Assembly: GCA_030832095.1 (NCBI GenBank)
Contig: JAURJT010000049.1
Span: 1-64,000, forward strand
DNA from: Gammaproteobacteria bacterium
GTDB taxonomy: Bacteria; Pseudomonadota; Gammaproteobacteria; Burkholderiales; Burkholderiaceae_B
Length of the DNA stretch: 64,000 nt
Direction: 5' to 3'
Position numbers and translations under genes: made by a program. The notes under the pieces were generated by a model. The model made no database searches and was not told the DNA's origin. It worked only from the letters and a program-made list of their open reading frames with translations. This document shows, in pieces, positions 10,077-18,186 of the stretch (positions within the stretch are counted from its first letter, which is position 1; the number at the start of each line of letters is the position of its first letter).

Positions 10077-10092
10077 TGCAGCAAATTCTGCA
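10077..10092. promoter_or_regulatory. Inverted repeat downstream of the phasin promoter, operator candidate
   Basis: TGCAG-N6-CTGCA (arms 10077-10081 and 10088-10092) lies about 14 bp past the -10 box, where a repressor would block transcription. Phasin genes are often repressed by PhaR, which binds TGC/GCA-rich sites, so PhaR is a reasonable but unproven candidate. Confidence 0.4.
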
Positions 10093-10124
10093 AAACGCTT
10101 TGATCCTAACCCCAGGAGCCCACC

Positions 10125-10700
10125 ATGTCAGCTATCCCCCAGCAAGTTCTTAACAGCCAAAAAGCTGCGATTGATACCTTTGTCGCCGTTCAAACCAGCA
10201 TGTTCACTGGTTTCGAAAAATTCGTTGACCTGAACCTGAAAGTCATGAAAGCGACTTTAGATGAAGTGTCGCAAAAATCACAACAAGTTGCCGGTATCAA
10301 AGACGCACAAGAGGCTGTTGCTTTGTCGTCAAACCTGGCTCAACCGGCCGCTGAGAAAGCCATGTCTTACAGCAAGCACGTGTATGACATCGTGTCTGGT
10401 GTTCAGGCCGACCTCACCAAGCTCGGTGAGACACATGCTGCTGAAGGTCAAAAGCATGTGCACGACGCGATTGAACAGTTCAGCAAGCATGCTCCTGCTG
10501 GTTCAGAAAGCGCTGTCGCCATGATTAAAAGCGGTCTGGCTCAAGCCACAACTGCTTACGACGCAATGACCAAAGCCGCTAAACAAGCCGCCGAAACCGC
10601 TGAAAAGAACCTGACTGCGGCCGCCGCAGCAACGTTTAAAGCCGCCGGTGATGCAGCTGAAACCGTGAAAGCCACAACACGTGGTCGTAAAGCAGCTTAA
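10125..10700 (+). CDS. phaP: Phasin family protein (PHA granule-associated)
   Basis: 191 residues, all alpha-helical in appearance, Ala/Lys-rich, without Cys or a signal peptide, matching the phasin_2-type proteins of Burkholderiales. The N-terminus MSAIPQQVLNSQKAAIDTF is followed by amphipathic helices (NLKVMKATLDEVSQKSQQV) and a C-terminal lysine/alanine tail ending TRGRKAA. Phasins coat polyhydroxyalkanoate granules, control their size and can activate PHA synthase. No phaC/phaA/phaB is adjacent. An AGGAG ribosome-binding site sits 7 bp before the ATG, behind a strong promoter. Confidence 0.9.
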   Translation: MSAIPQQVLNSQKAAIDTFVAVQTSMFTGFEKFVDLNLKVMKATLDEVSQKSQQVAGIKDAQEAVALSSNLAQPAAEKAMSYSKHVYDIVSGVQADLTKLGETHAAEGQKHVHDAIEQFSKHAPAGSESAVAMIKSGLAQATTAYDAMTKAAKQAAETAEKNLTAAAAATFKAAGDAAETVKATTRGRKAA

Positions 10701-10758
10701 GTGAAAACCTTATTTAAGGGCTGTTTGAACTGAGTCGTGCTGCAGTTCGCTAAGCTTT

Positions 10759-10854
10759 AAAAGCCCTTTTGCCCGCCAGGGTGTCGCATCTAGTCCCGAC
10801 AATTTTTAGTTGTTATGGATCTGGTTGCAACAGCTAGGTGGGCAAAAGGCTTTT
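10759..10854. repeat. Imperfect long-range inverted repeat in phasin 3' region
   Basis: Arms 10759-10777 and 10837-10854 pair over 18 positions with one bulged C and one G-T wobble, enclosing about 59 bases. The left arm can also pair, through AGCCCTT at 10762-10768, with AAGGGCT at 10716-10722, so two exclusive folds exist. The right part also forms a short hairpin (GGCAAAA/TTTTGCC, 10841-10858). It lies between the converging phasin and pyrD genes and probably ends one or both transcripts. Confidence 0.5.
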
Positions 10855-10902
10855 TGCCGTGGGTTTCGAATGTTTGGTAAGTGACGCGTGTCAGCGTGGC
10901 GT

Positions 10903-11952
10903 TTAGCGGCGTGCAGCAGCCATCGCTTTTACACATTCACTCACTAGCGCCGGCCCACGATAGATTAGGCCAGTGTAGACCTGCACCGCATCCGCACCCG
11001 CAGCGATTTTTTCAGCGGCATGTTGGCCAGCAACAATCCCTCCCACCCCAATAATCGCGAGTTCGGCCCCGACGCGCTGACGCAAGCGTGCGATCACTTC
11101 GAGTGACCGCGCGTGTAGGGGGGCGCCTGACAGGCCACCGGCTTCTTCTGCGTGCTGCATACCTTGCACCGCAGAGCGCTCGAGTGTGGTGTTGGTGGCG
11201 ATGACACCGTCAATACCGTGTCGTGGTAACACTTGGGCAATGATATCGATTTGTTCTTCGTTCAAATCGGGTGCTATCTTGACGGCTAAGGGGACACGTC
11301 GACCGTGCTGCTCGGTGAGCTCAAGCCGACGTTGTTGAAGCTGAGATAACAGTTGATCAAGCTCGTGTTCGCCCTGAAGCGCACGTAAGTTTTTTGTATT
11401 TGGCGAAGAGATATTGACTGTAATGTAATCGGCGTGCGGGTACACACCAGCTAAGCCAATCAAATAGTCACTGGCGGCTTGTTCAATTGGGGTATCGGCA
11501 TTTTTTCCGATGTTGAGCCCGACGATTCCACCCTTGCTGCGCCAAGTGCTGCGCGCCACGTTGGCTAAAAACGTATCAAGTCCTAGGTTGTTGAATCCTA
11601 AACGGTTGATTAAGGCCTGGGCTTGTGGGATCCGGAACATGCGGGGCTTTGGGTTGCCAGTCTGCGCTCGAGGTGTCACGGTGCCGACCTCGATAAAACC
11701 GAAACCCAGATTGCCCATCGCATCGATATGCGCCCCGTTTTTATCGAGTCCGGCAGCCAACCCAACGCGATTGAGCAGGGGCAAACCCATTAGCGTGGCG
11801 GGATCGGACACTCTGCTATGCATCATCCCGCGTGTCAGCGAACAATCGTAGGCCTTTTGCAGGGCATGCAGAGTGGTCTCGTGAGCAGCTTCGGCGTCAA
11901 GCGCAAAAAGTGCCTGGCGTGCAAGTGGATAGGCTTGAAAAAGGAATGACAT
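10903..11952 (-). CDS. pyrD: Dihydroorotate dehydrogenase (quinone), class 2
   Basis: 349 residues, the length of membrane-associated class 2 enzymes. The N-terminal amphipathic extension ([19 protein letters not shown]) docks to the membrane and quinone; the FMN-binding barrel has [17 protein letters not shown] near residue 64-80, RLGFNN near 116, and [14 protein letters not shown] near 179, whose Ser is the class 2 catalytic base; GVGGI and a phosphate-binding [15 protein letters not shown] end the protein. It oxidises dihydroorotate to orotate in pyrimidine synthesis, passing electrons to quinone. It is last in a minus-strand run after bpt (85 bp). Confidence 0.96.
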   Translation of the reverse strand: MSFLFQAYPLARQALFALDAEAAHETTLHALQKAYDCSLTRGMMHSRVSDPATLMGLPLLNRVGLAAGLDKNGAHIDAMGNLGFGFIEVGTVTPRAQTGNPKPRMFRIPQAQALINRLGFNNLGLDTFLANVARSTWRSKGGIVGLNIGKNADTPIEQAASDYLIGLAGVYPHADYITVNISSPNTKNLRALQGEHELDQLLSQLQQRRLELTEQHGRRVPLAVKIAPDLNEEQIDIIAQVLPRHGIDGVIATNTTLERSAVQGMQHAEEAGGLSGAPLHARSLEVIARLRQRVGAELAIIGVGGIVAGQHAAEKIAAGADAVQVYTGLIYRGPALVSECVKAMAAARR

Positions 11953-12037
11953 AAGCAGTGTAAAAATGTAGAGGTTTAAAAAATCTAGATGTAAAAAATC
12001 GAGAGATCAAACAGCGGACGACTAAGGATTTTAAAAA

Positions 12038-12781
12038 TTACCGTTGGAGAACAGAGGCGGGCGGGTCGTCATGCCAGGCGCCTCGGTAGCGGTATTGCGC
12101 AGGCATGTAATTTGATTTGTAGGCCATCTTGGGGCTCTGTTCGATCCAGTAGCCTAAGTACAACCATTGTAAGTTGAGTTGACGGCACTGCTGTATTTGC
12201 CACAGGATGCTATAGGTGCCCAAGCTGCCTGCTAGTGCAGGATCGTAAAAGGTGTATACCGACGATAAGCCTTGTTCAAGCACGTCGATGATTGACACCA
12301 TGCACAACTTGCCGTCTTCGTCGCGAAACTCAACCAGCCGAGTGTTGACTCGACTCGCTAATAAAAACTGACCATATTGCGCCTGATTGTCTTCATCCAT
12401 GCCCCCGCCAGGGTGGCGCGCGGCCTGATAGCTCGTATAGAGCGAGTAGTGCTCTTGTGACCAAGCTAGCTTGGCGACCAACGGGCGCAGATCTTGGTGT
12501 CGTTTCAGAACACGCCTTTGTGTACGGCCAGGTGTAAAACCGTTGACGTCTACCCGAACCGGTATACACGCCTGACAGTCGTCACAGTGCGGTCGATACG
12601 TAAACAACCCACTGCGCCTAAACCCTTCGTCAACGAGTTGTGAGTAAGTGTCACTGTTGATGAGGTGACTGGGTGCTGCCACCTGCGAGCGCGCTTGGTG
12701 CTCAGGAAGGTAGCTGCAGGCGTAGGGTGCAGTCGCGTAAAACTGAAGCGCAGCGAACGGTAGTTCTTTAATTTGACTCAT
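12038..12781 (-). CDS. bpt: Aspartate/glutamate leucyltransferase
   Basis: 247 residues. It shows the Bpt/Ate1 N-terminal fold with [14 protein letters not shown] near residue 22 and the clustered cysteines [14 protein letters not shown] near residue 65-78, and the C-terminal ATE domain with [15 protein letters not shown] near 207. Bpt transfers Leu from Leu-tRNA to proteins with N-terminal Asp or Glu, creating a primary N-degron read by ClpS-ClpAP. It directly follows aat (52 bp), which leucylates N-terminal Lys/Arg, so both entry branches of the leucine N-degron pathway are co-transcribed here. Confidence 0.94.
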   Translation of the reverse strand: MSQIKELPFAALQFYATAPYACSYLPEHQARSQVAAPSHLINSDTYSQLVDEGFRRSGLFTYRPHCDDCQACIPVRVDVNGFTPGRTQRRVLKRHQDLRPLVAKLAWSQEHYSLYTSYQAARHPGGGMDEDNQAQYGQFLLASRVNTRLVEFRDEDGKLCMVSIIDVLEQGLSSVYTFYDPALAGSLGTYSILWQIQQCRQLNLQWLYLGYWIEQSPKMAYKSNYMPAQYRYRGAWHDDPPASVLQR

Positions 12782-12833
12782 GCGAAACGTCTAAAGAGCG
12801 CCTGTGTGATGATTGTAAGAATAGTACAGATCG

Positions 12834-13601
12834 TCACACTTGGCACGAGCGGGGATGGTGTAAAACGCCCGTACCATCCAGCCAGCCAGTTTGCCAGGCA
12901 ATATCTGGGGCAGCCGTGTGCTGTCGCACATGCGCAAGAAATTGTTCGCGTGGCACCGGGCACGCTCCCATGCTCGCTAGATGAGAGGTTTGCATTTGGC
13001 AGTCAATCCAGCTGACCTGCTGTTGCCGTAAAAACCATACTAGGTGTGCCAGCGCAATTTTTGAGGCATCAGTTGCCCGACTAAACATTGACTCACCAAA
13101 AAACATCTTACCGATGCTCACGCCATAGAGGCCACCCATCAAGCGGCCGTTGATCCACGTTTCAATGCTATGTGCTTGCCCCGCAAGATGCCACGCCTGA
13201 TAGGCCAGCTGCATCTCGGCAGTGATCCAAGTACCAGGCTGACCGCCGGCTGCAGCTCGGGCGCAGCCTCGCATCACCGCAGCGAAATCGGTATCGACCT
13301 GTACGACGACCTCAAAGTTTGCAGCACGTTGAGCTGTGGCAATTTGACGCAACCGTTTGCGTAACGAGTGCGACACATGAAGCGCGTCACATTTGAGAAC
13401 CATACGCGGATCAGGCGACCACCATAAGGGCGGCTCGTCGTGTGAAAACCACGGAAAAATACCCTGTGTGTAAGCTGAACGCAAACGTGGGATGGATAAA
13501 TCTGCGCCTACCGCCAGTAAACCTGCAGGTTCGGCTAGCGCTTGAGAGACCGGTGGAAACGGTGAGTCTGGCTCGAGCCAAGTTAGCGGCAAAGACCCCA
13601 A
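12834..13601 (-). CDS. aat: Leucyl/phenylalanyl-tRNA--protein transferase
   Basis: 255 residues from a TTG start. Only TTG at 13601 is possible because the preceding in-frame stop is the NUDIX gene's own TAA, six codons upstream; GAG lies 6 bp before it. The family N-terminus [17 protein letters not shown] follows, then [26 protein letters not shown] near residue 28-53, WWSPDPR, and [19 protein letters not shown] near 155-173. It transfers Leu/Phe to proteins with N-terminal Lys/Arg, marking them for ClpAP. It sits between the NUDIX gene and bpt. Length is a little above the usual 230-245 because of the C-terminus. Confidence 0.95.
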   Translation of the reverse strand: MGSLPLTWLEPDSPFPPVSQALAEPAGLLAVGADLSIPRLRSAYTQGIFPWFSHDEPPLWWSPDPRMVLKCDALHVSHSLRKRLRQIATAQRAANFEVVVQVDTDFAAVMRGCARAAAGGQPGTWITAEMQLAYQAWHLAGQAHSIETWINGRLMGGLYGVSIGKMFFGESMFSRATDASKIALAHLVWFLRQQQVSWIDCQMQTSHLASMGACPVPREQFLAHVRQHTAAPDIAWQTGWLDGTGVLHHPRSCQV

Positions 13602-13616
13602 GATCGACTCAGATCC

Positions 13617-14198
13617 TTAACGTTTTGTCAGGCCTAGCGAGTAATGATGCGTCTCGAAGTGACCGGTTTCGCGCTCGCGAAGATAGTGCTTCAGCGTAGT
13701 TGAAACAGATTTAAAGGCGAGGTTATCCCAGGGGATGTCATCGAGACTGTACCAGCGCGCCTCGAGTGTTTCAGGGCCTGGGTCAAGTTCGGGGCCTAAA
13801 GCCTTGGCTAAAAAATACACGTGGACCTGATCCACATGCGGAATATTAATCACAGTGTAGAGTTGACCAAGTTCGATGCGAACGCCTGCTTCTTCTTGGG
13901 TTTCTCGAGCAGCGCCTTCATCCATCGCTTCGCCAAGCTCCATAAACCCTGCGGGAAGGGTCCAGGTATTGGCGCGCGGTTCGATCGCGCGCAGGCACAA
14001 TAAGATTTTGTCACCCAAAATTGGCAGCGTGCCCACGACTAAACGTGGGTTTTGATAATGCACGGCACCGCAGGCTTCACAGAGGTCTCGCTCGCGATTG
14101 TCGCCCTCGAGAAGTTTGCGAACGTTCAGCGTACCGCACTGACTGCAAAATTTTTGCTGTCGCGGCGCCGGAAAATAAAACTCAGATGGGTGGCTCAT
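13617..14198 (-). CDS. Zinc-ribbon NUDIX hydrolase
   Basis: 193 residues. A four-cysteine zinc ribbon (FCSQCG near residue 17 and LCEACG near 38) precedes a complete NUDIX box, GFMELGEAMDEGAARETQEEAGV, which fits GX5EX7REUXEEXGU and supplies the Mg-binding glutamates (given here as motif GFMELGE at about residue 82 and RETQEEAGV at about 96). The arrangement resembles ADP-ribose or NADH-type pyrophosphatases but lacks the NudC SQPWPFPxS motif, so the substrate is open. It lies 6 bp after the unknown gene upstream and shares its reading frame with aat across a single TAA. Confidence 0.9.
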   Translation of the reverse strand: MSHPSEFYFPAPRQQKFCSQCGTLNVRKLLEGDNRERDLCEACGAVHYQNPRLVVGTLPILGDKILLCLRAIEPRANTWTLPAGFMELGEAMDEGAARETQEEAGVRIELGQLYTVINIPHVDQVHVYFLAKALGPELDPGPETLEARWYSLDDIPWDNLAFKSVSTTLKHYLRERETGHFETHHYSLGLTKR

Positions 14199-14204
14199 AG
14201 GCCG

Positions 14205-14855
14205 CTATTTTAAGGCCAAAGCGGCTGACTGGGTAGGTGCGTCGGTCGGATTTGCAACGAAATTTAAGATGCTTGGCAGCTCTTTTCTTAGGACGATCAA
14301 AAAAGAAGCGGGTTGCGCGAGTGCAGCAAAGACCTCGGTCTGGTCAAAAAAGCTAAGTCCGTTGGCAGGCGTTTGATTGAGATCGCTTTGTTCAAGCACC
14401 TCTAGCAGGTTGCGTGAGTCTGACGTGCTCAGGCAATTGGCTAAGATCCCTAGGTCGCGGTCATCGATTTTGGCGGCGCCTAGGTTGGTTTGGGCATAGA
14501 GTTGCCCGTCCTCATCCAGCAACCACTGAGTGACGCTTGTGATTGTCTGTCCATTGTGACTGATTAGGGTGCCGAGGCTGGGATCTAGGCGCAGCACGAA
14601 GGGCGCGGCATCGAGGCGTACATACACCCGCTGTGGCCCATTTTGAAAAAACCATTCGCCGTTCGGCTCAGACGCGTAGTTTCTGCCTATGAAGCTCAGG
14701 ATTTGAACGTTACTGATCCCCTGACCTTGGCCGCCTGCGTGGGCATCGCCTAGTGGATGCAGGCGCCACTCACCGCGGGCCGAGAGAGACAGCCAGCCAT
14801 ACGCTGCGGGCACATCTGGCCAGCGAATTTGGGCATCAAGTACGGATTGATCCAT
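14205..14855 (-). CDS. Conserved protein of unknown function, betaproteobacterial type
   Basis: 216 residues, soluble, no signal peptide or membrane segment. The N-terminal half has RWPDVPAAYGWLSLSARGEW (residues 11-30) and FIGRNYASEPNGEWFFQNGPQ from about residue 55, a Trp/Tyr/Asn-rich pattern I recognise as a conserved small family in Burkholderiales without an assigned role. It starts 20 bp inside the 3' end of the MFS permease gene and ends 6 bp before the NUDIX gene, so it is operon-coupled to both. No catalytic motif is visible and I assign no function. Confidence 0.75.
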   Translation of the reverse strand: MDQSVLDAQIRWPDVPAAYGWLSLSARGEWRLHPLGDAHAGGQGQGISNVQILSFIGRNYASEPNGEWFFQNGPQRVYVRLDAAPFVLRLDPSLGTLISHNGQTITSVTQWLLDEDGQLYAQTNLGAAKIDDRDLGILANCLSTSDSRNLLEVLEQSDLNQTPANGLSFFDQTEVFAALAQPASFLIVLRKELPSILNFVANPTDAPTQSAALALK

Positions 14856-16104
14856 GGGGTGTTTTCATCCAGAACCAAAGCAAGCTAGACCACTGCGTTG
14901 CCGCTAAGACAAGCAGTGCGTAAGTCAGTGCCTGCGTGCGATCAAAGCCACCTGAAACAAACATATCAGTGATGACGCCCAGCCCCCATTGCACGATGAA
15001 GGTCCCGGCAAAGATCATTAGATTGAGCGTGGTGAGCACGCGGCCAGCGACCTCGCTGGGAAACTCAAGTGCCGTTTGGGTTTGTAGCAAAAACATTGCG
15101 GGGACTGCTAACGCAATGAGTGGCCAAAGTATCCAAGACGCTTCAGTTTGCCACAGAGGGATTGCGGTGAAACAGAGCGTCAACCAAAGCAAGGCGATCG
15201 AGGACTGTTTGAACAACGAGGCGCCCCGCTTGACCAGCCACGGGCTCAGAATCCCCATCGCAAGGTATGAAGCCAAGATCGTTGCGTTTAGGTAAAGTAA
15301 GACTTGACTGGCCTGCTCGGCCGTCATGTTTAGCGCTTGCGTCAGCCACGGGCCCACCCATAGCGTTTGCAAGGCGACAAAGCCTCCGATGATCAGAATA
15401 GACGGCGGTATCGCGCGCAGCATGATCGGATGCTTGCATAAAGACAAGAAGCTGTCGGCGTCAGTTGAGGCGCTAGTTTGATTGATAGTTTGGCGGTCAT
15501 AGTCACCGGTCAAAAAGAACACCAGACCTGCAGAGACCAGCAGTGCAAAGCTGGCTAAGCTAAATACGTGACGCCAGCCTAAAGCCTCGGCCAGTAACAG
15601 GGCTGGTTGGGCGGCAATCAACGCCCCGCCTGTGCCCGCGATTAACATGCACATCACCAAGCGCGCTTGTTGCTCTGGCCGGTAGCACCGCCTGAAATAC
15701 GAGTACGAGGCCATTAAACAGGCCGACACCCCAATGCCAATCAGGATGCGACCTAAGAACAGCATCCACAGGGATTGCCCGACGGCGACCAAGAGCGAGC
15801 CCAGTGCAGCAACCAGTAAAAGAGCAGCTTCAGTTCGGCGCGCGCCGTAGCGATCAAGCCAGATGCCTACCGGAATCTGCATCACCCCAAAGGCTAAAAA
15901 GTAGGCTGAAGAGAACCACCCCAGGGCGCTATTTGACAGACTCAGGTCATCAGCCAAGAAAGGGGCGATCGCAGCATTGACCGCGCGCAGTGCATAGGAA
16001 AGAAAGTACCCAGAGGCGAAGGCTAAGAAAATTCTGACGCCTAAAAACCCAGTTAAGTAGGAGGGAGAGGGGGGCTGTGAGCCGGGTGCCGCTGTAGTTG
16101 TCAT
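14836..16104 (-). CDS. MFS transporter
   Basis: 422 residues from ATG 16104. The longer reading to 16203 is rejected because it runs through the tRNA-Cys gene. About 12 hydrophobic segments are visible, with the MFS loop 2-3 motif in the form GIWLDRYGARRTEAALL (around residue 78) and a long polar loop in the middle (TGDYDRQTINQTSASTDADSF). It has an acidic/proline N-terminal tail before the first helix. It resembles nitrate/glycerol-3-phosphate-like or sugar-acid permeases of the inner membrane; substrate unknown. It heads the run MFS, unknown, NUDIX, aat, bpt, pyrD, 31 bp after tRNA-Cys. Confidence 0.88.
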   Translation of the reverse strand: MTTTAAPGSQPPSPSYLTGFLGVRIFLAFASGYFLSYALRAVNAAIAPFLADDLSLSNSALGWFSSAYFLAFGVMQIPVGIWLDRYGARRTEAALLLVAALGSLLVAVGQSLWMLFLGRILIGIGVSACLMASYSYFRRCYRPEQQARLVMCMLIAGTGGALIAAQPALLLAEALGWRHVFSLASFALLVSAGLVFFLTGDYDRQTINQTSASTDADSFLSLCKHPIMLRAIPPSILIIGGFVALQTLWVGPWLTQALNMTAEQASQVLLYLNATILASYLAMGILSPWLVKRGASLFKQSSIALLWLTLCFTAIPLWQTEASWILWPLIALAVPAMFLLQTQTALEFPSEVAGRVLTTLNLMIFAGTFIVQWGLGVITDMFVSGGFDRTQALTYALLVLAATQWSSLLWFWMKTPHGSIRT

Positions 16105-16135
16105 AATTTTGAGTCGACAGGGCGTGACCGCTTTT

Positions 16136-16209
16136 TGGAGGCGCAACCCGGAATCGAACCGAGCTTGACGGATTTGCAATCCGCTACATAACCACTCTGC
16201 CATTGCGCC
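16136..16209 (-). tRNA. tRNA-Cys (GCA)
   Basis: 74 bases including an encoded 3' CCA. Acceptor GGCGCAA pairs with TTGCGCC, discriminator U, D-arm with AGAGTGG, anticodon loop TTGCAAA giving GCA, and T-arm GGTTCGATTCC. It decodes UGU/UGC. It lies just upstream of the MFS gene on the same strand and may share its promoter. Confidence 0.95.
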
Positions 16210-16472
16210 GTCAATGCTGAGCTTGCCGGAGGGCGATCATACTACAAAAGGAGGTTTTCCTTTTCTGGCATTTGCATTACAGTAGAAGAATAAACAAAAA
16301 ACCAGACGATTTGGGTTGTGTCTGAATAAGACCGACCCGGCTTGGGTTGCATACAAATGCAGCCAAGGCGATTTCGGATATGTTGGGTGAGTGTTTGACA
16401 AGAACAACGGTTTGCCCTTCCCGGACGTGTAGTTCATTGAAGGGCTAAGCATAAAAATATCGAGGCATTGTG

Positions 16473-17453
16473 ATGATCAACAACAAGCGCAGGGCGCTTT
16501 TGCAAGTAGGCGTGGGGTCGGTTGGGCTAGCCGCCTTGCCAGTGTGGGCTCAGGCCGATTGGCCCTCAAAAGCAATTGTGGTGATTGTGCCTTTTCCGGC
16601 AGGCGGCGGCACCGACGCCTTTGCGCGACCGATTTCGGCAGTGATGTCAAAATCGCTTGGTAAGCAGTGGGTGATTGATAACCGCGGCGGCGCAGGTGGT
16701 AATTTGGGGGCGGCGTTGGCCGCGCGTGCGGCACCCGATGGTTACAACTGGTTTATGGGTGCGGTGCATCACGCGATCGCACCGTCGATGTACCCAAATC
16801 TTGATTACAGTATCGAAAATGACTTCATACCCATTGCGATGGTGGCGCGGGTACCACAAGTGTTGGTCGTTAATCCTAAAAAGGTGACCGGTGACTTCAA
16901 GGCATTTCTTGAAATGGCAAAGGCCAATCCAGGCAAACTGAATTACGGTTCTGCCGGTAGCGGCACTTCGCACCATTTGGCCGGTGAGCTTTTTAAAATC
17001 CAGTCAAAAACTGACCTCACGCATATTCCCTACAAAGGCGCGGGCCCAGCCTTGCAAGGCTTGCTAGCCGGTGACGTTGATCTGATGTTTGACGGTTTAG
17101 GCTCGTCTGCACAACATATCAAAAGTGGCAGGCTCAATGCCTTGATGGTGGCTGGCAGCGTGCGCAATCCTGCTATCCCTGATGTGCCGAGCGCAGCCGA
17201 GTTAGGCTTTCCTAACTATACCGTTACGACGTGGTACGGTCTTTGGGCGCCAAAGGGCACGCCTCCAGAAGCGCAGGCTCGGATGTTGGCCGAAATTAAA
17301 AAGCTACCGTTGGATGCATTGATAAAAGACGGTTGGGCTGCAAATGGTGCCGAGTTTCCAGATTTAACAGGCGCGCAATTTGGTGCGTTTGTCAGTGCTG
17401 AAATCAAACGCTGGGCCGAAGTGGTCAAAACGTCAGGCGCAAAGTTGGATTAG
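16473..17453 (+). CDS. Bug/TctC family tripartite tricarboxylate receptor
   Basis: 326 residues from ATG 16473; GTG at 16470 is closer to the CGAGG ribosome-binding site than is usual (4 bp against 7). The signal peptide has an RR pair (NNKRRALLQVGVGSVGLAALPVWAQA), so Tat export is possible. The mature part starts WPSKAIVVIVPFPAGGGTDAFARP, the Bug ligand loop, with AGGNLGAALAARAAPDG and IPYKGAGPALQGLLAGDVDLMFDG downstream. It is a periplasmic carboxylate-type receptor with no TctAB genes beside it, the second orphan of this kind in the window. It shares the family but differs clearly from the one at 9 kb. Confidence 0.93.
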   Translation: MINNKRRALLQVGVGSVGLAALPVWAQADWPSKAIVVIVPFPAGGGTDAFARPISAVMSKSLGKQWVIDNRGGAGGNLGAALAARAAPDGYNWFMGAVHHAIAPSMYPNLDYSIENDFIPIAMVARVPQVLVVNPKKVTGDFKAFLEMAKANPGKLNYGSAGSGTSHHLAGELFKIQSKTDLTHIPYKGAGPALQGLLAGDVDLMFDGLGSSAQHIKSGRLNALMVAGSVRNPAIPDVPSAAELGFPNYTVTTWYGLWAPKGTPPEAQARMLAEIKKLPLDALIKDGWAANGAEFPDLTGAQFGAFVSAEIKRWAEVVKTSGAKLD

Positions 17454-17463
17454 GCCGTTACCA

Positions 17464-17880
17464 CTAGTCTTTTGAGCAGGCCGCCTGAATGAGTGCCTGT
17501 GACAAGGTCACCTTGTAAATCGCCTCGGCGACGGTCGCGGGGTTGATCGGCACCCAGTTGGTGTCGATCGAACTGCCAACTTCTATGCCCGTGCCCTTAG
17601 GGCCTTCATAAAACGTTCTGCGCATTGACTGTTGCCACGAGATGCTGCAATCCACTTGATATTCGTGAATCGAAGACAGAGAGGGTTTGTTGTTAATTAA
17701 CTGGGGCTTGGCGTCGTCGTACATTGCCCAGATTGTGACGAATTTTTTATTCTTTTTTTTGCTGGAGGGGTCGATATATAAGGTTTTGTTGACCGTGGCA
17801 TTTGAAGCGATTTCAACCCATTCAGCCTGAACCGCCTTTGAGCTCAGCAAGCCCAATGCGACGAATAGCGAAGTCTTCAA
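17464..17880 (-). CDS. Exported surface-adhesin-E-like protein
   Basis: The open frame extends to 18114, but that part overlaps tRNA-Gly and has no good start. A TTG at 17880 gives 138 residues starting MKTSLFVALGLLSSKAVQA, a convincing signal peptide cleaved before EWVEI. The mature part (W-V-x-I, YIDPSSKKK, FVTIWAMYDD, YQVDCS, W-P-I-N-P near the end) matches the pattern of the small adhesin-E domain: an aromatic start, a YID turn and a cysteine pair. No strong ribosome-binding site supports the TTG, so the exact start is uncertain. It converges tail to tail with the Bug gene (10 bp). Likely periplasmic or surface located. Confidence 0.6.
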   Translation of the reverse strand: MKTSLFVALGLLSSKAVQAEWVEIASNATVNKTLYIDPSSKKKNKKFVTIWAMYDDAKPQLINNKPSLSSIHEYQVDCSISWQQSMRRTFYEGPKGTGIEVGSSIDTNWVPINPATVAEAIYKVTLSQALIQAACSKD

Positions 17881-18053
17881 GGCGCACTGTAGAAGCGAGC
17901 TCTTTTGAGGCTTTTTATATTGGGTAGTGTGCTTGTAGGAGGGCTTGGGCAAGGGACTCAACTCAATCGCCTCTGTGCAGTGACGTGCCGTTTTGTACAA
18001 ATAATTTTTGCGACTAACGGAAAACTGCTGCTGACCTGATTCCAGAAAACATC

Positions 18054-18129
18054 TGGAGCGGGAGAAGAGTCTCGAACTCTCGACCTCAACCTTGGCAAGG
18101 TTGCGCTCTACCAACTGAGCTACTCCCGC
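18054..18129 (-). tRNA. tRNA-Gly (GCC)
   Basis: 76 bases with encoded CCA. Acceptor GCGGGAG pairs with CTCCCGC, discriminator U, D-arm GCTCAGTTGGTAGAGC, anticodon loop TTGCCAA giving GCC, T-arm GAGTTCGAGACTC. It decodes GGC/GGU. It is read divergently from murB. Confidence 0.96.
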
Positions 18130-18186
18130 TTGTGTACTGCTGTATCATTCACAACGTCAGCGACTATAGCATACCTATCCCCCATC

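Noticed and set aside
16105-16203. N-terminal extension of the MFS permease
   Set aside because: It is the tRNA-Cys gene read in another sense; the permease has an ATG at 16104.
16237-16452. Small minus-strand ORF of 71 codons
   Set aside because: No family resemblance, no ribosome-binding site, and it lies in the promoter region of the Bug gene. I treat the 263-bp gap as non-coding with nothing else recognised in it.
17881-18114. N-terminal extension of the adhesin-E-like protein
   Set aside because: It overlaps tRNA-Gly and puts the signal peptide in the middle of the protein.
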